NCBI RefSeq assembly: GCF_004193775.1
Contig: NC_041011.1
Location: 18,130,615 to 18,194,614, forward strand
Direction: 5' to 3'
Source of the DNA: Glycine soja
Lineage: Eukaryota > Streptophyta > Magnoliopsida > Fabales > Fabaceae
DNA: 64,000 bases
Of the stretch, positions 47,061-57,709 are shown piece after piece. The notes below the pieces were generated by a model. It had not been told where the DNA came from and searched no databases. It saw only the letters and a list, made by a program, of their open reading frames with translations. Position 1 is the first letter of the stretch. Each line of letters starts with the position of its first letter. Made by a program: the position numbers and the translations under genes.

Positions 47061-47289
47061 TATAGAACAAATGTATACCTTCCTTTATACATGTTATTTC
47101 CCAAATTGTTAATTAAGATAACATCCACATTCCTTTTATATTGGTCTTGCTAAATATTGCTCTTTATTCTCGATAAATTATGATCCTTACAAATTCAATG
47201 AATATGGGACCATAATTGATTACTATCTTATAAAGTTTTTATAATATTGAATTTATTACACTTTTAGAATGAGTTAATTTGCTCAGTGA

Positions 47290-47845
47290 AAATTATTTGG
47301 ATGTGTTGAATTTGAAGATTTGGAGAAAGATGAGGTTTCAAAAAACAAGGCAAAACAAACAGACATAAACGAGGTTCAAGAAGCATTAAAAACAAGGTAT
47401 AAATTTTTTTAATAATCCTCCTATTTATTTACTAAGTACTACTAATAAATTTAGCCATTTTTATACTTTTTAGTGTATATTTAATTTCTGATCAACTATA
47501 TATCTTTAACTTTTGCATTAATAGTTCTAAGAAGACTACTTCGGTAAAAAAGAAAGAGACAGTAGCAGGAGAGAGTTCAACATCTACAACGAAGAAAAGA
47601 AAAACTTTACTAATTAGAGCTTCTAATGACATTGATGTATGATAAGCTACTTTTTTATTATTAATTAGTGTATATTTACTTTTTTATAACCTGAACTTAT
47701 AGTTTACTTCTGAGTTTTAGATACCATGTAATAAATTGTTAATATATCTTGTTTGTAACTAGTTGTCTTGTTTGCTTGTATCCAGTTCATTATGGAGCTG
47801 CGTAAGAAACGGCGTACGAAAAATAAAAGCTCTGGAACTAATTAA
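47290..47845 (+). pseudogene. Three basic exons of an unrecognised gene
   Basis: An exon-like piece at about 47290-47396 reads EDLEKDEVSKNKAKQTDINE and ends at AG-GTATAA. The second, 47524-47636 (after TTAATAG), reads SKKTTSVKKKETVAGESSTS, then TTKKRKTLLIRASNDID, with a GTATGA donor. The third, 47786-47845 (after ATCCAG), reads FIMELRKKRRTKNKSSGTN-stop. Splice sites and frame are consistent between the last two. The product end is Lys/Arg-rich with possible nuclear-localisation clusters. I do not recognise the family. The first piece has an in-frame TGA at its beginning. A link with the 44399-44461 exon is possible. Confidence 0.4.
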
Positions 47846-49269
47846 TATTGACCAATGACGAGACAATCTTAAACTATATATTGGGATGCCTTTAATTGTT
47901 GTTTAATTATTATGCCATTTTGATTTTATTGTTGCCTCAAATTTCTTGTTAAACTTTTCCATATTTTTCAATTCCTCAATTTACAACTAGAATGAGAATC
48001 AAACATGTCATAAATGCTTGAACTTTAGATGATAATTTGCAACTACACATTTAGTTGGAATTGGTAAGAATATTTTATTTCAATATTCAATATTCAATTT
48101 TGCTATTTCTTTTATCACTAATTGTGAAAGTTTATTTATAAAATGTGAGATCAACACTTGTAATCATTCTCGCATCATTTTACCAACAATTACATAATGG
48201 AGAAAAATTTTCTCTGTTAATTTTTACGATTATTGGTATTAATATGGTATTAGTAGTATCATTCACCATATTGACTTGATCTGTTTGTGTCAATTCACTC
48301 TCAATCTGCTTCTTCTCTTCAAAGGAAGACTTGAAAGTCATTTTTTCTATATCCTTTTTGTAAACATGGCTTGGTTTTTGCTTCTTAGTCATTGATTAGT
48401 GTGAACTACAAGTCTTAACCTGGGATTACATAAATTGGAGTTTTTCCATCCTTCATACATTGCACTCATTATATAGATCCTTATCTATTCCCAGAACAAT
48501 AAGGAGCAAGCCAACCATTTTCGTTCAAGTCTTCCATTTTCAATGAAGATGCTCATACGAAATTCTAAGATGGTGTTACACCTTTGAGTTGCTCGCTTGG
48601 AAGGACAGTGCATTTACACCTTTAAGCCACTTGTTCGAATTAAAGATGGTCTTACAAAACTTATATCAAACATTGGGAGACTCAATTTTGTAGCTTTACC
48701 TTATCGCTGGAAAAGGAAGAAAAGTTAGAGAAGGCAACACAATCCTTGGAAGACTCATCCAAAAAGTGTGTTGAGAATTAAGATTGCATGTGTAAAATTG
48801 ACAATTTCAACTAAAAATGACAAGCTTACCAGAAGCGCCAATCAGTGGACTTTGTTGCTGGCGATTTTGTCTGAGTTATCATGAGTAAAGATTGTTTACC
48901 CACTCATTAATACAACTAGCTTATTGCTAGCAAAATCGAGTCATATTCATAGTTCTTATGTTTTCAATGTTAATTTCCTTATTGTGCTAATGCTTCTTCT
49001 AATGATGAGATGGCTTTTGATCTGAGGATGAATCTTCTCCACCCCGAAAAGGATCCTGCAGTGCAAGATTGACCAAAGTTGACCAAAAAAAGTCATCCGT
49101 GTCCATTTTTTTACAGAGGAGTACACTTTTTCGAATGGAAACGACCTTCTAAGGAGACTGCATTCCCTACTAGCAATGTGTTGATTGATATTTTAGCCAA
49201 ATTCTATTGTTAAAGGGTAAAATATGCAATTTTATCTTTATTGTTTTTTAGTCAAATTCTATTGTTTAA
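47846..49269. other. Unassigned AT-rich DNA
   Basis: No gene or known repeat recognised. The minus-strand frame 48180-48392 (70 codons) is Lys/Thr/Gln-rich without a domain. Confidence 0.4.
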
Positions 49270-50612
49270 GAGACCATGAAAATACCCTTTGCACATTGTT
49301 CCATTAAAGCCCTCTACTTATTATATTTTTTGATCTGAAAAACAAGAACATGCCTTCTCCTACTCTTGTGACTATTGGCCATAGTAATTCAAAAACAATA
49401 AATCGGGACTGACGACAATGCCACCTTGTGCACCGTCATGTACAAGGTATGAAATAGGTTGATATCGTCTAACTAAATTGGTGACAGGGGTATTAGCAAG
49501 GTACACAATATTTTCCATCATCTTTCTCCTCTAAACCCTAACCTGATTTTTTTATTTCAATTCACTTGTAAAGGAACACAAACACGAGTTACTGTGTTGA
49601 TTTGATTAAAAGAAAATACTGAAATGGGAACTAATCTTTTGCTATCAACTTACCATAAGCATTTAAACTACTTAATTAAATTAACAGCAAGCTAATGATT
49701 TTTTTTTTGTTTCAAGCTTTCATTGTTGACAACTAACATTGTTAATTGATGACCGTGATGCATGTTTGTGCCAGATCATTGACAATGTTTCATAATGCAG
49801 AATAATTTATTCTTTTGCAGCATTGTGATTTTTCAATCACACTTGGATTTGGATAGGTTCCAATTAAGGCAAAAATTATGATATTTTCTTGATCAACTAA
49901 AATGTTCTTTGTACATATTTTTCTGTGTATATAATATGAATTTATGTATATCTAATTTTTAATATTTCTATTATTTATTGTTATTGTATTTTTCTAATTA
50001 TCATGTGATGTCTTGGGTTTTATTTGTTAGGTTTTTTTTATCATTCTAATCACATTGGTGATGATGTTAATTTAACTGTGATTCTATTTTTCTAACCTTG
50101 CTATGAAATGATATTAAAGATGTACTTGTGATTGATACAATCCAATTCAATATATACCCTATATTGTGTATAATATTGTTTGTATGAGACAATATTTGTT
50201 TTCATGAAATACTTGAGTGGTGGATGTACACCCATCACAATTGAAGATTATGAATGAGATCCACTTATATCAATAGCTATATTCAATCTCTAATTATAAT
50301 TATTTTACATACTTTTTTATTTACTTATTTTATATAAAAAAGTGGTTAATGTGAAATTAATAAGAATTTAATTATATGAATTTAATAATATAAAATATAT
50401 CATTTAATAAACCATTAAAAGAAAACTACATTTGAAAAACTGATTACAATAATTAATACTATTAATATAATATATTTAATACCATTAGAGCTAATTTAAT
50501 CCCTTTTTTTCCTTTTTTCTACATCATACTTGATAACTCCTTTTAGTGCTTATATGTACGTAGCGAATCTATTGTGAGAGATTTTCAAAATTAATCAAAT
50601 GTTTTTGTAGTG
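49270..50612 (+). repeat. Repeat R copy 4, main and end blocks
   Basis: 49300-49640 matches 32800-33160 and 40700-40960. 49700-50410 matches 41040-42620. 50410-50612 matches the end block. It ends TTTTTGTAGTG directly before the next unit start. Confidence 0.65.
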
Positions 50613-50613
50613 A

Positions 50614-50869
50614 CACTACAAGAAAGTGGTCCTTTACTTGCAATCACAACCATCTACCTTAAAAATCTTAATATGAAATATATATTTCAGCAATTCTATA
50701 CTGTTTGAACATTTTAAATGTTTTTCTTTTTCTTTTTTGACACTTGTCCCAGCATGTCACTTATGATTCTTATTGTGGTGGCATGTTTTTTGTTTATTGT
50801 GTCACCTTCATAAATATTAAATATAAAGTATTTGAACTACGAATAAAAATAAAACCCAAAATAAATCCT
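50614..50869 (+). repeat. Repeat R, start block of a further unit
   Basis: Begins CACTACAAGAAAGT. It is homologous to 32462-32700 and 40586-40690 up to AAATCCTTGA, where the AACCGATGTTAA-type CACTA sequence begins. Confidence 0.65.
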
Positions 50870-50985
50870 TGAAAACCGATGTTAATGTATGATAAGTTAA
50901 CATCGGTTTCTTCTAGAAAACTGATGTTAAAGTTAACATTAGTTTTTTTTTTATTGAAAACCGATGTTGAACTTACATTTTAAAA

Positions 50986-52094
50986 TATATCAGACGTGAG
51001 CCCTATTTGCTCGCACTTTCTTCTTCTCCATCTAAGCTCTCTTTTTCTCTATCTAACCTTCTTCTTCTCCACCTAGGTACATTTCATGACTCTTTCTTCT
51101 CTGTAACATGTTCTATTGAATACCTAGGTCTGTTTGGGGAACTTGTGCTCACTGCAAGGTCCTTTGTTTGTTTCTACTGCAAGGATTTGGTTTGTGGAAC
51201 TGGTGCTCACTTTGCAGTTTGTTTGGGGTGTTCACTCGTGCTCATAGGGTCTCATTTTGATTGAGGTAAGTCGTGCTCACTTTGTAGACCTTTGAATGCT
51301 TAATGTCTATTGTAATGTGTATAGCACCATGGCGGCCACTTCTCACTTTGAGTGCGATGTTCCAATACTTGTGACCACTGCAGTTTTGGCAGAGTTTCCA
51401 AAAGTAGAATAATGGGTAGCATAGTGTAGTGTAGTGTTGTTCATTTTGATTGAGGTAGTGTAGTGTGCCAATAGTTGTGATCACTGTACTTGGTCTCATT
51501 TTGATTGAGGTAGCATAGTGTTTTTCATTGGGGCAGGGCATGATGAGATTGAATAATGGGTACGTAGTGTTATCACAAAACCCCTAAATACTTCCCTAGA
51601 TCAGAAGTGAGCACAAAACTTGATAAATGACTAAGATGTCTTGCTACATGATGGTTCAAGTTATGCATTGTATCTTCTTGAGCCAAAAAAATGTTGTGAG
51701 TGCATGATTTGTCTCCCAGTGGCAAAACTACACTTGCAGGGATCAACTAAGCTTCCTATGTGCACCAGCAAATTAAAAAGGCTATGTGGGTTGGTTGACT
51801 GATTAATTATAAGCAACGACTTGTATTCTGAACTTAATTATATATATGTTTTGGTAACATACTGTCTTGTTTCATACTAGTAAGTTTTTTTCTTAATTTG
51901 TCGCATTTGAAACATAAATACTTTGATGATAAGAGAACCAAAGTTCACTGCTTAATTGACCTCATGTAAATTTGATTTAACAAATCCATATGATCAGTCC
52001 CTCCAACTCATTTGTCCATTAGTACTCATTCGATCATATGATTAATTTGTTGTTTAAAATTCATACATAATTTACTTTGTGTTAACAACAATAG
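50986..52094 (+). other. CACTA interior upstream of the Ulp1-like exons
   Basis: It contains CATTTTGATTGAGGTA repeated at about 51254, 51440 and 51489 within a locally duplicated GTGCTCACTTTG context, and no recognised protein. The frames 51007-51264 (+) and 51242-51541 (-) look like translated repeats. Confidence 0.45.
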
Positions 52095-52230
52095 GCATAT
52101 GACTGAGACAAGTATGCGAGCAGAAAATGCCGGTGTGTATGGATTCCTCGAGCCACAATCCATTCAGAGATCTAGGCAATCGTAATTTGAATCAAAAAGT
52201 TACATGAAGAACTGGATGTCTACCTAAGAG

Positions 52231-52235
52231 CCTAC
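52231..52235. repeat. Left target-site duplication CCTAC of the solo LTR
   Basis: CCTAC before TGTAGAAGC is repeated at 53783-53787 after CCAACA. The related site in the other pseudogene (minus strand near 12405) has a single copy. Confidence 0.88.
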
Positions 52236-52552
52236 TGTAGAAGCAAAGCTTCATGGTGAATGTGATTCAAAGGTGTTTTGATGATAACAATGATGACAAT
52301 AAAAGATTATGACAAAGGTGATGAACAAAAAAAAGCTCAAAGATCAAAGAACAACTCAAGTGAATCAAGAACAAGTCAAGAGTTCAAGAATCAAGAAGGA
52401 TTCAAGATCTCAAGAATCAAGATCAAGATTAAAGACTCAAGATTCAAGAATGAAGAAAAGACTCAATCAAGATAAGTATTAAAAAGTTTTTTCAAAACTT
52501 TTAATAGCACATGAGTTTTTGACAAAATCTTTACCAAAGAGTTTTTACTCTC

Positions 52553-52692
52553 TGGTAATCGATTACCATAATGGTGTAATCGATTACCAGTAGCAAAATG
52601 AGTTTGAAAAAGTTTTCAAACTGAATTTACAATGTTCCAATTATTTTCAAAAGGTTGTAATCGATTACAATGTTTTGGTAATCGATTACCAG
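52553..52692. repeat. ATCGAT-centred palindromes in U3
   Basis: TGGTAATCGATTACCA at 52553-52568, GTAATCGATTACC at 52576-52588, TTGTAATCGATTACAA at 52655-52670 and TGGTAATCGATTACCA at 52676-52691. They lie 170-310 bp upstream of the TATA box. Confidence 0.9.
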
Positions 52693-52858
52693 TGTCCTTG
52701 AACGTTGGAATTCAAATTTAAATGTGAAGAGTCACATCCTTTCACTCAAAAGCTTTGTGTAACTCTTCAAAAAGGTTTTGACTTTTTCAAATAGGTTTTA
52801 AGTTTTTCTAAAAGTTATAACTCTTCTGAATGGTCCTCTTGACCAGACATGAAGAGTC

Positions 52859-52866
52859 TATAAAAG
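52859..52866 (+). promoter_or_regulatory. TATA box of LTR family L
   Basis: TATAAAAG, preceded by U3 palindromes and followed by the hairpin arrays. The same box occurs in the inverted copy at about 19487-19494 (minus strand). Confidence 0.6.
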
Positions 52867-53042
52867 CAAGGCTTTGTTTTGCATTTGAAGAATCTTCAAC
52901 ACTTATTTCATACAATCCTTTACAAGCCTTGAATCTCTTTGAACTTCTTCTTCTTTGTACCAAAAGCTTTCTGAAGTTTTCTGGTTTTTCCAAACCTTGA
53001 AAACTTGTGCTATTCATCTTTTCATTCTCTTCTCCCTTTGCC

Positions 53043-53298
53043 AAAAAGAATTGGCCAAGGACTAACCGCCTGAATTCTTTTTGTGTCTCTTTTTTCCCTT
53101 TTCCAAAAGAACAAAGGACTAACCGCCTGAATTCTTTTGTGTCTCCCTTCTCCCTTGTCAAAGAATTCAAAACGACACAGTCTGAGAATTCTTTTGATTT
53201 TTCCCATTCCCTAACACAAAACTGTTCAGAGGACTAACCGCCTGAAAATTCTTTTGTATCCCCATTCACAAAGTATCAAAGGTTTAACAGCCTAAGAT
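53043..53298. repeat. Hairpin array B in the solo LTR
   Basis: Four units built around ACTAACCGCCTGA or a near variant and flanked by complementary AAAGAATT/AATTCTTT-type arms, plus one CGACACAGTCTGA unit. There is one unit more (about 53105-53140) than in the 18615-20075 copy. Confidence 0.7.
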
Positions 53299-53311
53299 CT
53301 TTGTCTTAACA

Positions 53312-53462
53312 CATTGGAGGGTACATCCTTTGTGATACAAGTAGAGGGTACATCTACTTGGGTTTGACTGAGAACAAGAGAGGGTACATCTCTTGTGGAT
53401 CAGTTCTAGTGGAGGGTACATCCACTAGGTTCAAAGAGAACAAGGGAGGGTACATCCCTTGT
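53312..53462. repeat. Hairpin array A in the solo LTR
   Basis: Perfect hairpins with loop AGGGTACAT lie at 53338-53360 (stem CAAGTAG), 53374-53396 (ACAAGAG), 53406-53428 (CTAGTGG) and 53440-53462 (ACAAGGG). A mismatched one at 53312-53335 has right arm CCTTTGTG. These are the inverse of the five hairpins at 18938-19092, in the same order along the LTR. Confidence 0.92.
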
Positions 53463-54945
53463 GGATCTTTGCTTGTAAAAGGATTTTTACAAGGTTGAAA
53501 GAAATCTCAAGGACCGCAGGTCGCTTGGGGACTGGATGTAGGCACGGGTTGTTGCCAAACCAATATAAAAACTCTTGTGTGTTTGTTTCCTTCTTCCCTA
53601 CTCTTTTACTTTCCGCTGTGCATTTAATTTCCGCTTTTACTTTCTGTTAAGTTTCTCTTCTACTCCTTATTCTCTTAACAACATAGTAAAAGCCTTAGAA
53701 GAGTAATTTTTTAATTAGTAAAGGTTTAGGAATAATTAATTCAACCCCCCTCTTAATTATTCTGAGGCCAGTCGATCCAACACCTACCTGAATGGGTAAG
53801 TTAAATTGAACAAACGAATTTAAATAATGTATAATACTATAATAACCTATATTGGTATCCACTACAGTGCACATTGGCAAATGGTCATCATTTTGCCTAA
53901 GGAAAATCTTTTCGTCTGGTTTTGTTTATTGCATAATAGGCCCGACAACTACCTGAAAGGAATAATTAACAGGTCAATGTTATTTTTCAATACATTTGTA
54001 TTAGCATTAGTCAGGAACATCAATATTTTAATTGTACAATAAGAATCCTTGTTTGTATTCAACAGTGCTTTGAAAGGACTTGACGATACTCCACAACCTA
54101 AATCCAAGGCTGGTGCTAGGTGGATTGTTGTTAAAGTAAACAATGCTTCTACTTATATTTTATGTATGTATAGACTAATTTGTAGTTAACGTTGAATATC
54201 TAAATTTCATTATGTATTTAGTGTAATAGACAAAAAGGAAGCACTGAGTGTGGATATTACGTAAAGCATCGGATGTCAATTAAAATCTTAGGAAGTTTCA
54301 AGAATAATTGGGAAACGGTAATTATTTATTTCAGACAAATTTGATTTTGTTATGATTGGTGTTATATTATTAACTTATGTTTTATTTTATCATGCAATAT
54401 TTCAATGATGCTAGACCATTGGAATCAGAGAAATTGAAGGTGCTTTGCATCTAGTGGGCAAAGTATTATCTGAAAGTTAGAAATGAAACTTAGGATGTTA
54501 GGCAAATTTGTAATTTTAGTTTACTTAGTTTACTAGCTTGCTTTAAATTTTTTACAATCCATGTCTCCTTTTAACATTGAACATTTTTTATTCATAGTTA
54601 TTAATAAATTTGTCATGGAGTTTTTCTACTAAAAACTGTTTCAAAATATAATTCAAATTATATATGTTATGTTGTGTGGTATGATTTAAAATTTGCACGT
54701 TAATTTTTGGGTTTATTAAAAAATAGACAATATATTAAAAAAAATTCCTAATAACAACATCAGATTTTTTTTTTTAAAAAAAAACCAATGTTAACCTACA
54801 CAAACAACATCGGTTTTTTAAAAACCCGATGTTAAAACGTTAACATCGATTATTTAAATAATCGATGTTAACAATAATACTTTCAACGTTGGTACTTTCA
54901 ACATCGGTTAGTAACCGATGTTAAAAGCTTACTTTCTAGTAGTGA

Positions 54946-55250
54946 TTACTGAAAGTTAGCTTACATTGTTTACTGTACATTTTTACAAAACAACTTACAC
55001 ACAATCTAAATCAACATCTTGAGGAATATGAAGACTTTGGGAGGAGTTGATGGCATCTACTATGCCGCCCTCATCAACAAAGTTCTTTTGGAATACTAAG
55101 TCTTCCATGTCTTCAAAGGAATGGATGATGACTCCTAGCAGTCCATTATCAACAAGGGCAGCTTCATCACTAGATAACAACACTTCAGTGTTGTCATCCT
55201 GAAGGTAATGAAGGTTGAAATCAAGAGGTATATACTTATTCCTCTAGTGA
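54946..55250 (-). other. Unassigned DNA with a short minus-strand frame (54995-55183)
   Basis: The frame reads LLSSDEAALVDNGLLGVIIH, then EDMEDLVFQKNFVDEGG. The composition is protein-like, but no family is recognised and it may be the 3' end of a broken gene. The stop at 54995 lies 50 bp from the CACTA end. Confidence 0.3.
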
Positions 55251-55261
55251 ACTAGGATGAC

Positions 55262-55494
55262 ATTCAGCAAAAGAGGCAGAAGAAACTAGCCAAGGCTATT
55301 GCTAATACAGACAAGGCTTTGGAAACTTTTGGCCTTGCTATAAAGGTTAAAAGGATCCTTAGGGAGCAGAAGGGAAAGGTCCAAACCAAAAAGCCTGCCC
55401 ATCAACAAAAGGAGGAGGAAAAAATTGTTATAGAGGAGCAACGGATGAAGAAGAAACATGAAGTGCCCAGACCCTCTCTTCCAGTGTAGACTCA
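55262..55494 (+). pseudogene. Open coiled-coil-like coding fragment
   Basis: The plus strand is open for about 75 codons without an ATG start: KLAKAIANTDKALETFGLAI, VKRILREQKGKVQTKKPAHQ, KIVIEEQRMKKKHEV, then PRPSLPV-stop. It is rich in Lys/Glu/Gln and probably helical. The minus strand also has a frame (55286-55549), but it is hydrophobic and looks like a shadow. The family is not recognised. Confidence 0.35.
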
Positions 55495-55559
55495 GAATTC
55501 TACTAAGGTTTGGGTCACAAAGATTTTGAATGAACATTAAGGATTTCAATCTCTCTACA

Positions 55560-56799
55560 TTCTAGAGCCACTTGAATACAAATGCATGAGATTAGGGAGA
55601 GACAACATGGATAGATGGAGCCTACACAAGCTTTCACAAGAACCAAGATTCACTGTTTCAAGTTTTTCTGTATTTGATAAGTCTAGGATCTCAAATTAAG
55701 TCTTGGAAGCAATAAAGATCAATTGCCATTCAACATGGAAGGTTTTGTAACAGAAAAAATACATCAGAATACTAAAAAATCATTAAATTCTTACTCGTTA
55801 CTTATTTTGATAAGAAAAACCTAAGCATACAAAAAGCACATCATCCTAGCCACTAGGTGTGGCTTTTGTGAATGAGCTACCGGTTACCACTTAGAACTCT
55901 CTGTCGTACTTTAGACACCAAAATAAAAATGTATTATGTATAGCCCCTTTATATTAAACAAAAATACCACACCACAACTAAGGTTAGTGTCTGATCTTAG
56001 TTGAAAATTGTAAAGAAACACACTATTAAATTGTGAAGGGTGGGAAACATTCATATTAAACAAAAATAATCAATCCACAATAAGTCTATAACCAAATTTG
56101 TATTCCTATAAAGAGGAAAAAATCAGAAGAAGAAATAGACAAGTGTTCTGCTTTTTTATTCTTTAATTTGAACATAAAATGAAAAGCAAATGTGTGCATA
56201 TTTGACTTGGTTGCGTCTTGATTAAAGTTGTATCTTTTTTAATCTTTAATTAAGACCAAGAAAGGTTGTTATCTCTTTATATTGTAGTGCTACTCTAGAG
56301 TTGCTAGCTCTGGAAAGTCTTACAAAGAAATTAAGAAGTAAAAGACATGCAGAAGTTTGCTACACATAGTCCCAATCAACATAAGCATGCATCGATGATA
56401 CTATATTATATAAAAAAAGGAAGATATGCTAAACCAACCTGGATGTAATCAAGTACATCAACTGTTCCAACCCGTGATCCTCCTTCTTGTTGAAATGATT
56501 ATCCACTAATAAAGTTTTTCCTGAAATAAGAACACCTCAAAACATCCGTGCTAAACTCAATGTTGTTAATTTGATGCAGCAATCAAAATAGTTGACAGTT
56601 GTCTTCCCGTAATATTAGCTCAAAGATTTTGATTCACAGCTCTAAATTTTTAAATTTAGAAGCAGGGGCTTACAACATTGATAATTTGGTATGAATGGAT
56701 TTAAAGGAATAACTTCACTCATGACTAAGGCCTATCAAAAAAGTTCAGCACAAGTTCAAAATTAGCAGCACAAAAGTAGAATTGTAGTTACGATATACC
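55560..56799. other. Unassigned AT-rich DNA, target of the G2 insertion
   Basis: No open frame or known repeat recognised. The five bases before the LTR (ATACC, 56795-56799) would be the target duplication if the far end outside the window shows the same. Confidence 0.4.
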
Positions 56800-57694
56800 T
56801 GATGCAATCCTCCCTAGGAAGGGACCAATCACTAGAACCATGAGCAAGAGGCTCCAAGAAGATTGGGCTAGAGCTGCTGAAGAAGGCCCTAGGGTTCTCA
56901 TGAACCTTAGGGTAGATTTCTGAGCCCATGGGCCAAGGTTTGGTCCAATTATCTTTGTACATATTAGACTAGGATGTCATTATATTTGATCCTTGTATTT
57001 AGGGCTCCATATTGTAGGTAGGGTACCCTAGAAATATAGGATTTTTCAGCCCTTGTATTTTTGGGCACCTAGACTAGTTTTTGTATTAGGGGTAGTTTTG
57101 TAATTTCACATGCGCTAAGTGGATATTTGATGTGTGTGGTTGGAAATAAATTAATTGAATTGGTAGAAGCCCAATCCAATTAAATTTTAGAGGGAGAGGT
57201 GAGCATTTGCTTACTAAGTGGAGAATCTTGGAATTGATCTTGGATTAGTGGGCTGAACCATAAATAAAATTCACTAATCATAATTAGTGAAATTTTGACT
57301 CCAAAGTTTGGCTCCACAAATTCAATTTCAAATTCAAGTGAAATTTGAATTTCCCTCCAATTTTGTGTGACACTTAGGTTATAAATAGAGGTCATGTGTG
57401 TGCATTTTTTTCAACTTTGATCATTTGAATATTAACTTCAGATTTCAGAGCTCTTTTTGAGCACAAAATTTCGTGCTCTTCTCTCCCTCTCCCTTCATTC
57501 ATCTCCTTCTTCCTCCAAGCTCTTATCCATGGCCTCCTATGGTGGTGAGCTTCTTCAAGACTCATCTTCTCCTTGAAGTGGCGTCTCCTCTCTCTCTTCC
57601 TTCTCCATTCCGCTGCCATTTATCTTCCAAGAAGCAAAGGAATCCATTGATGAAGAAGATCCTAGGCCTACAAGCTCCAATGGAGCTTGCATCA
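56800..57694 (+). repeat. G2 gypsy 5' LTR
   Basis: 895 bp starting TGATGCAA and ending TTGCATCA, a perfect 8-bp inverted terminus. It is homologous to 13809-14787 with an ~80-bp deletion near 57217. Confidence 0.93.
57379..57388 (+). promoter_or_regulatory. TATA box of the G2 LTR
   Basis: TTATAAATAG, conserved at 14471-14480 in the other G2 LTR. It is the likely core promoter. Confidence 0.55.
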
Positions 57695-57696
57695 TG

Positions 57697-57709
57697 TGGT
57701 ATCAAGAGC
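57697..57709 (+). other. G2 primer-binding site
   Basis: TGGTATCAAGAGC two bases after the LTR, close to the initiator tRNA-Met complement (TGGTATCAGAGC) with one extra A. Confidence 0.8.

Larger units (their letters stand above)
52236..53782 (+). mobile_element. Solo LTR, family L (1,547 bp)
   Basis: It begins TGTAGAAGCAAAG, ends GATCCAACA, has a 5-bp target duplication (CCTAC), and has no internal retroelement sequence, so it is a solo LTR left by recombination between two LTRs. A TATA box (TATAAAAG, 52859-52866) sets the orientation as plus: U3 is about 52236-52890 and R/U5 about 52890-53782. U3 holds a GAATCAAGA minisatellite (52340-52470) and ATCGAT palindromes. R/U5 holds both hairpin arrays. 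The minus-strand frame 52808-53170 and the plus frame 53459-53650 have counterparts in the other copy but are not conserved proteins. Confidence 0.93.
52095..54493 (+). pseudogene. Ulp1-like cysteine protease pseudogene, copy 2, split by a solo LTR
   Basis: Exon pieces: 52095-52235 (NAGVYGFLEPQSIQRS, SYMKNWM) interrupted by the LTR and continuing at 53783; 53878-53972 (HWQMVIILPKENLFVWFC, HNRPDNYLKGIIN); 54066-54135 (ALKGLDDTPQPKSKAGARWI); 54222-54317 (RQKGSTECGYYVKHRMS); and about 54393-54493 (YFNDARPLESEKL to YYLKVRNET-stop). The His of HWQMV and the Cys of TECGYYV fit the Ulp1/C48 catalytic pair. Stops occur in the first and last pieces. In intact members the domain would be a nuclear or cytosolic deconjugating protease. 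It sits in a CACTA relic, so it is transposon cargo and not a host gene. The opposite-strand copy at 12280-13223 lacks the LTR and shows the empty site. Confidence 0.8.
50870..54945 (+). mobile_element. CACTA relic of the AACCGATGTTAA subterminal family
   Basis: Left side 50869-50985 and right side 54750-54930 are filled with AACCGATGTTAA/TTAACATCGGTT repeats in both orientations. The right end is CTTTCTAGTAGTG at 54945, the inverse of CACTACTAGAAAG. The interior carries a Ulp1-like gene (52095-54493), common cargo of plant CACTA elements. No left CACTA terminus is visible at the point where repeat R ends, so the element seems to lack its left tip. A solo LTR of family L interrupts the cargo gene. 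Confidence 0.72.

Noticed and set aside
50614..54945. CACTACAAGAAAGT at 50614 as left end of the CACTA relic ending at 54945
   Set aside because: The two ends match well (one difference in 14), but homology to other R copies runs through 50614 on both sides up to about 50869, and the flanking triplets differ (TGA against ATT). The start at 50614 therefore belongs to repeat R.
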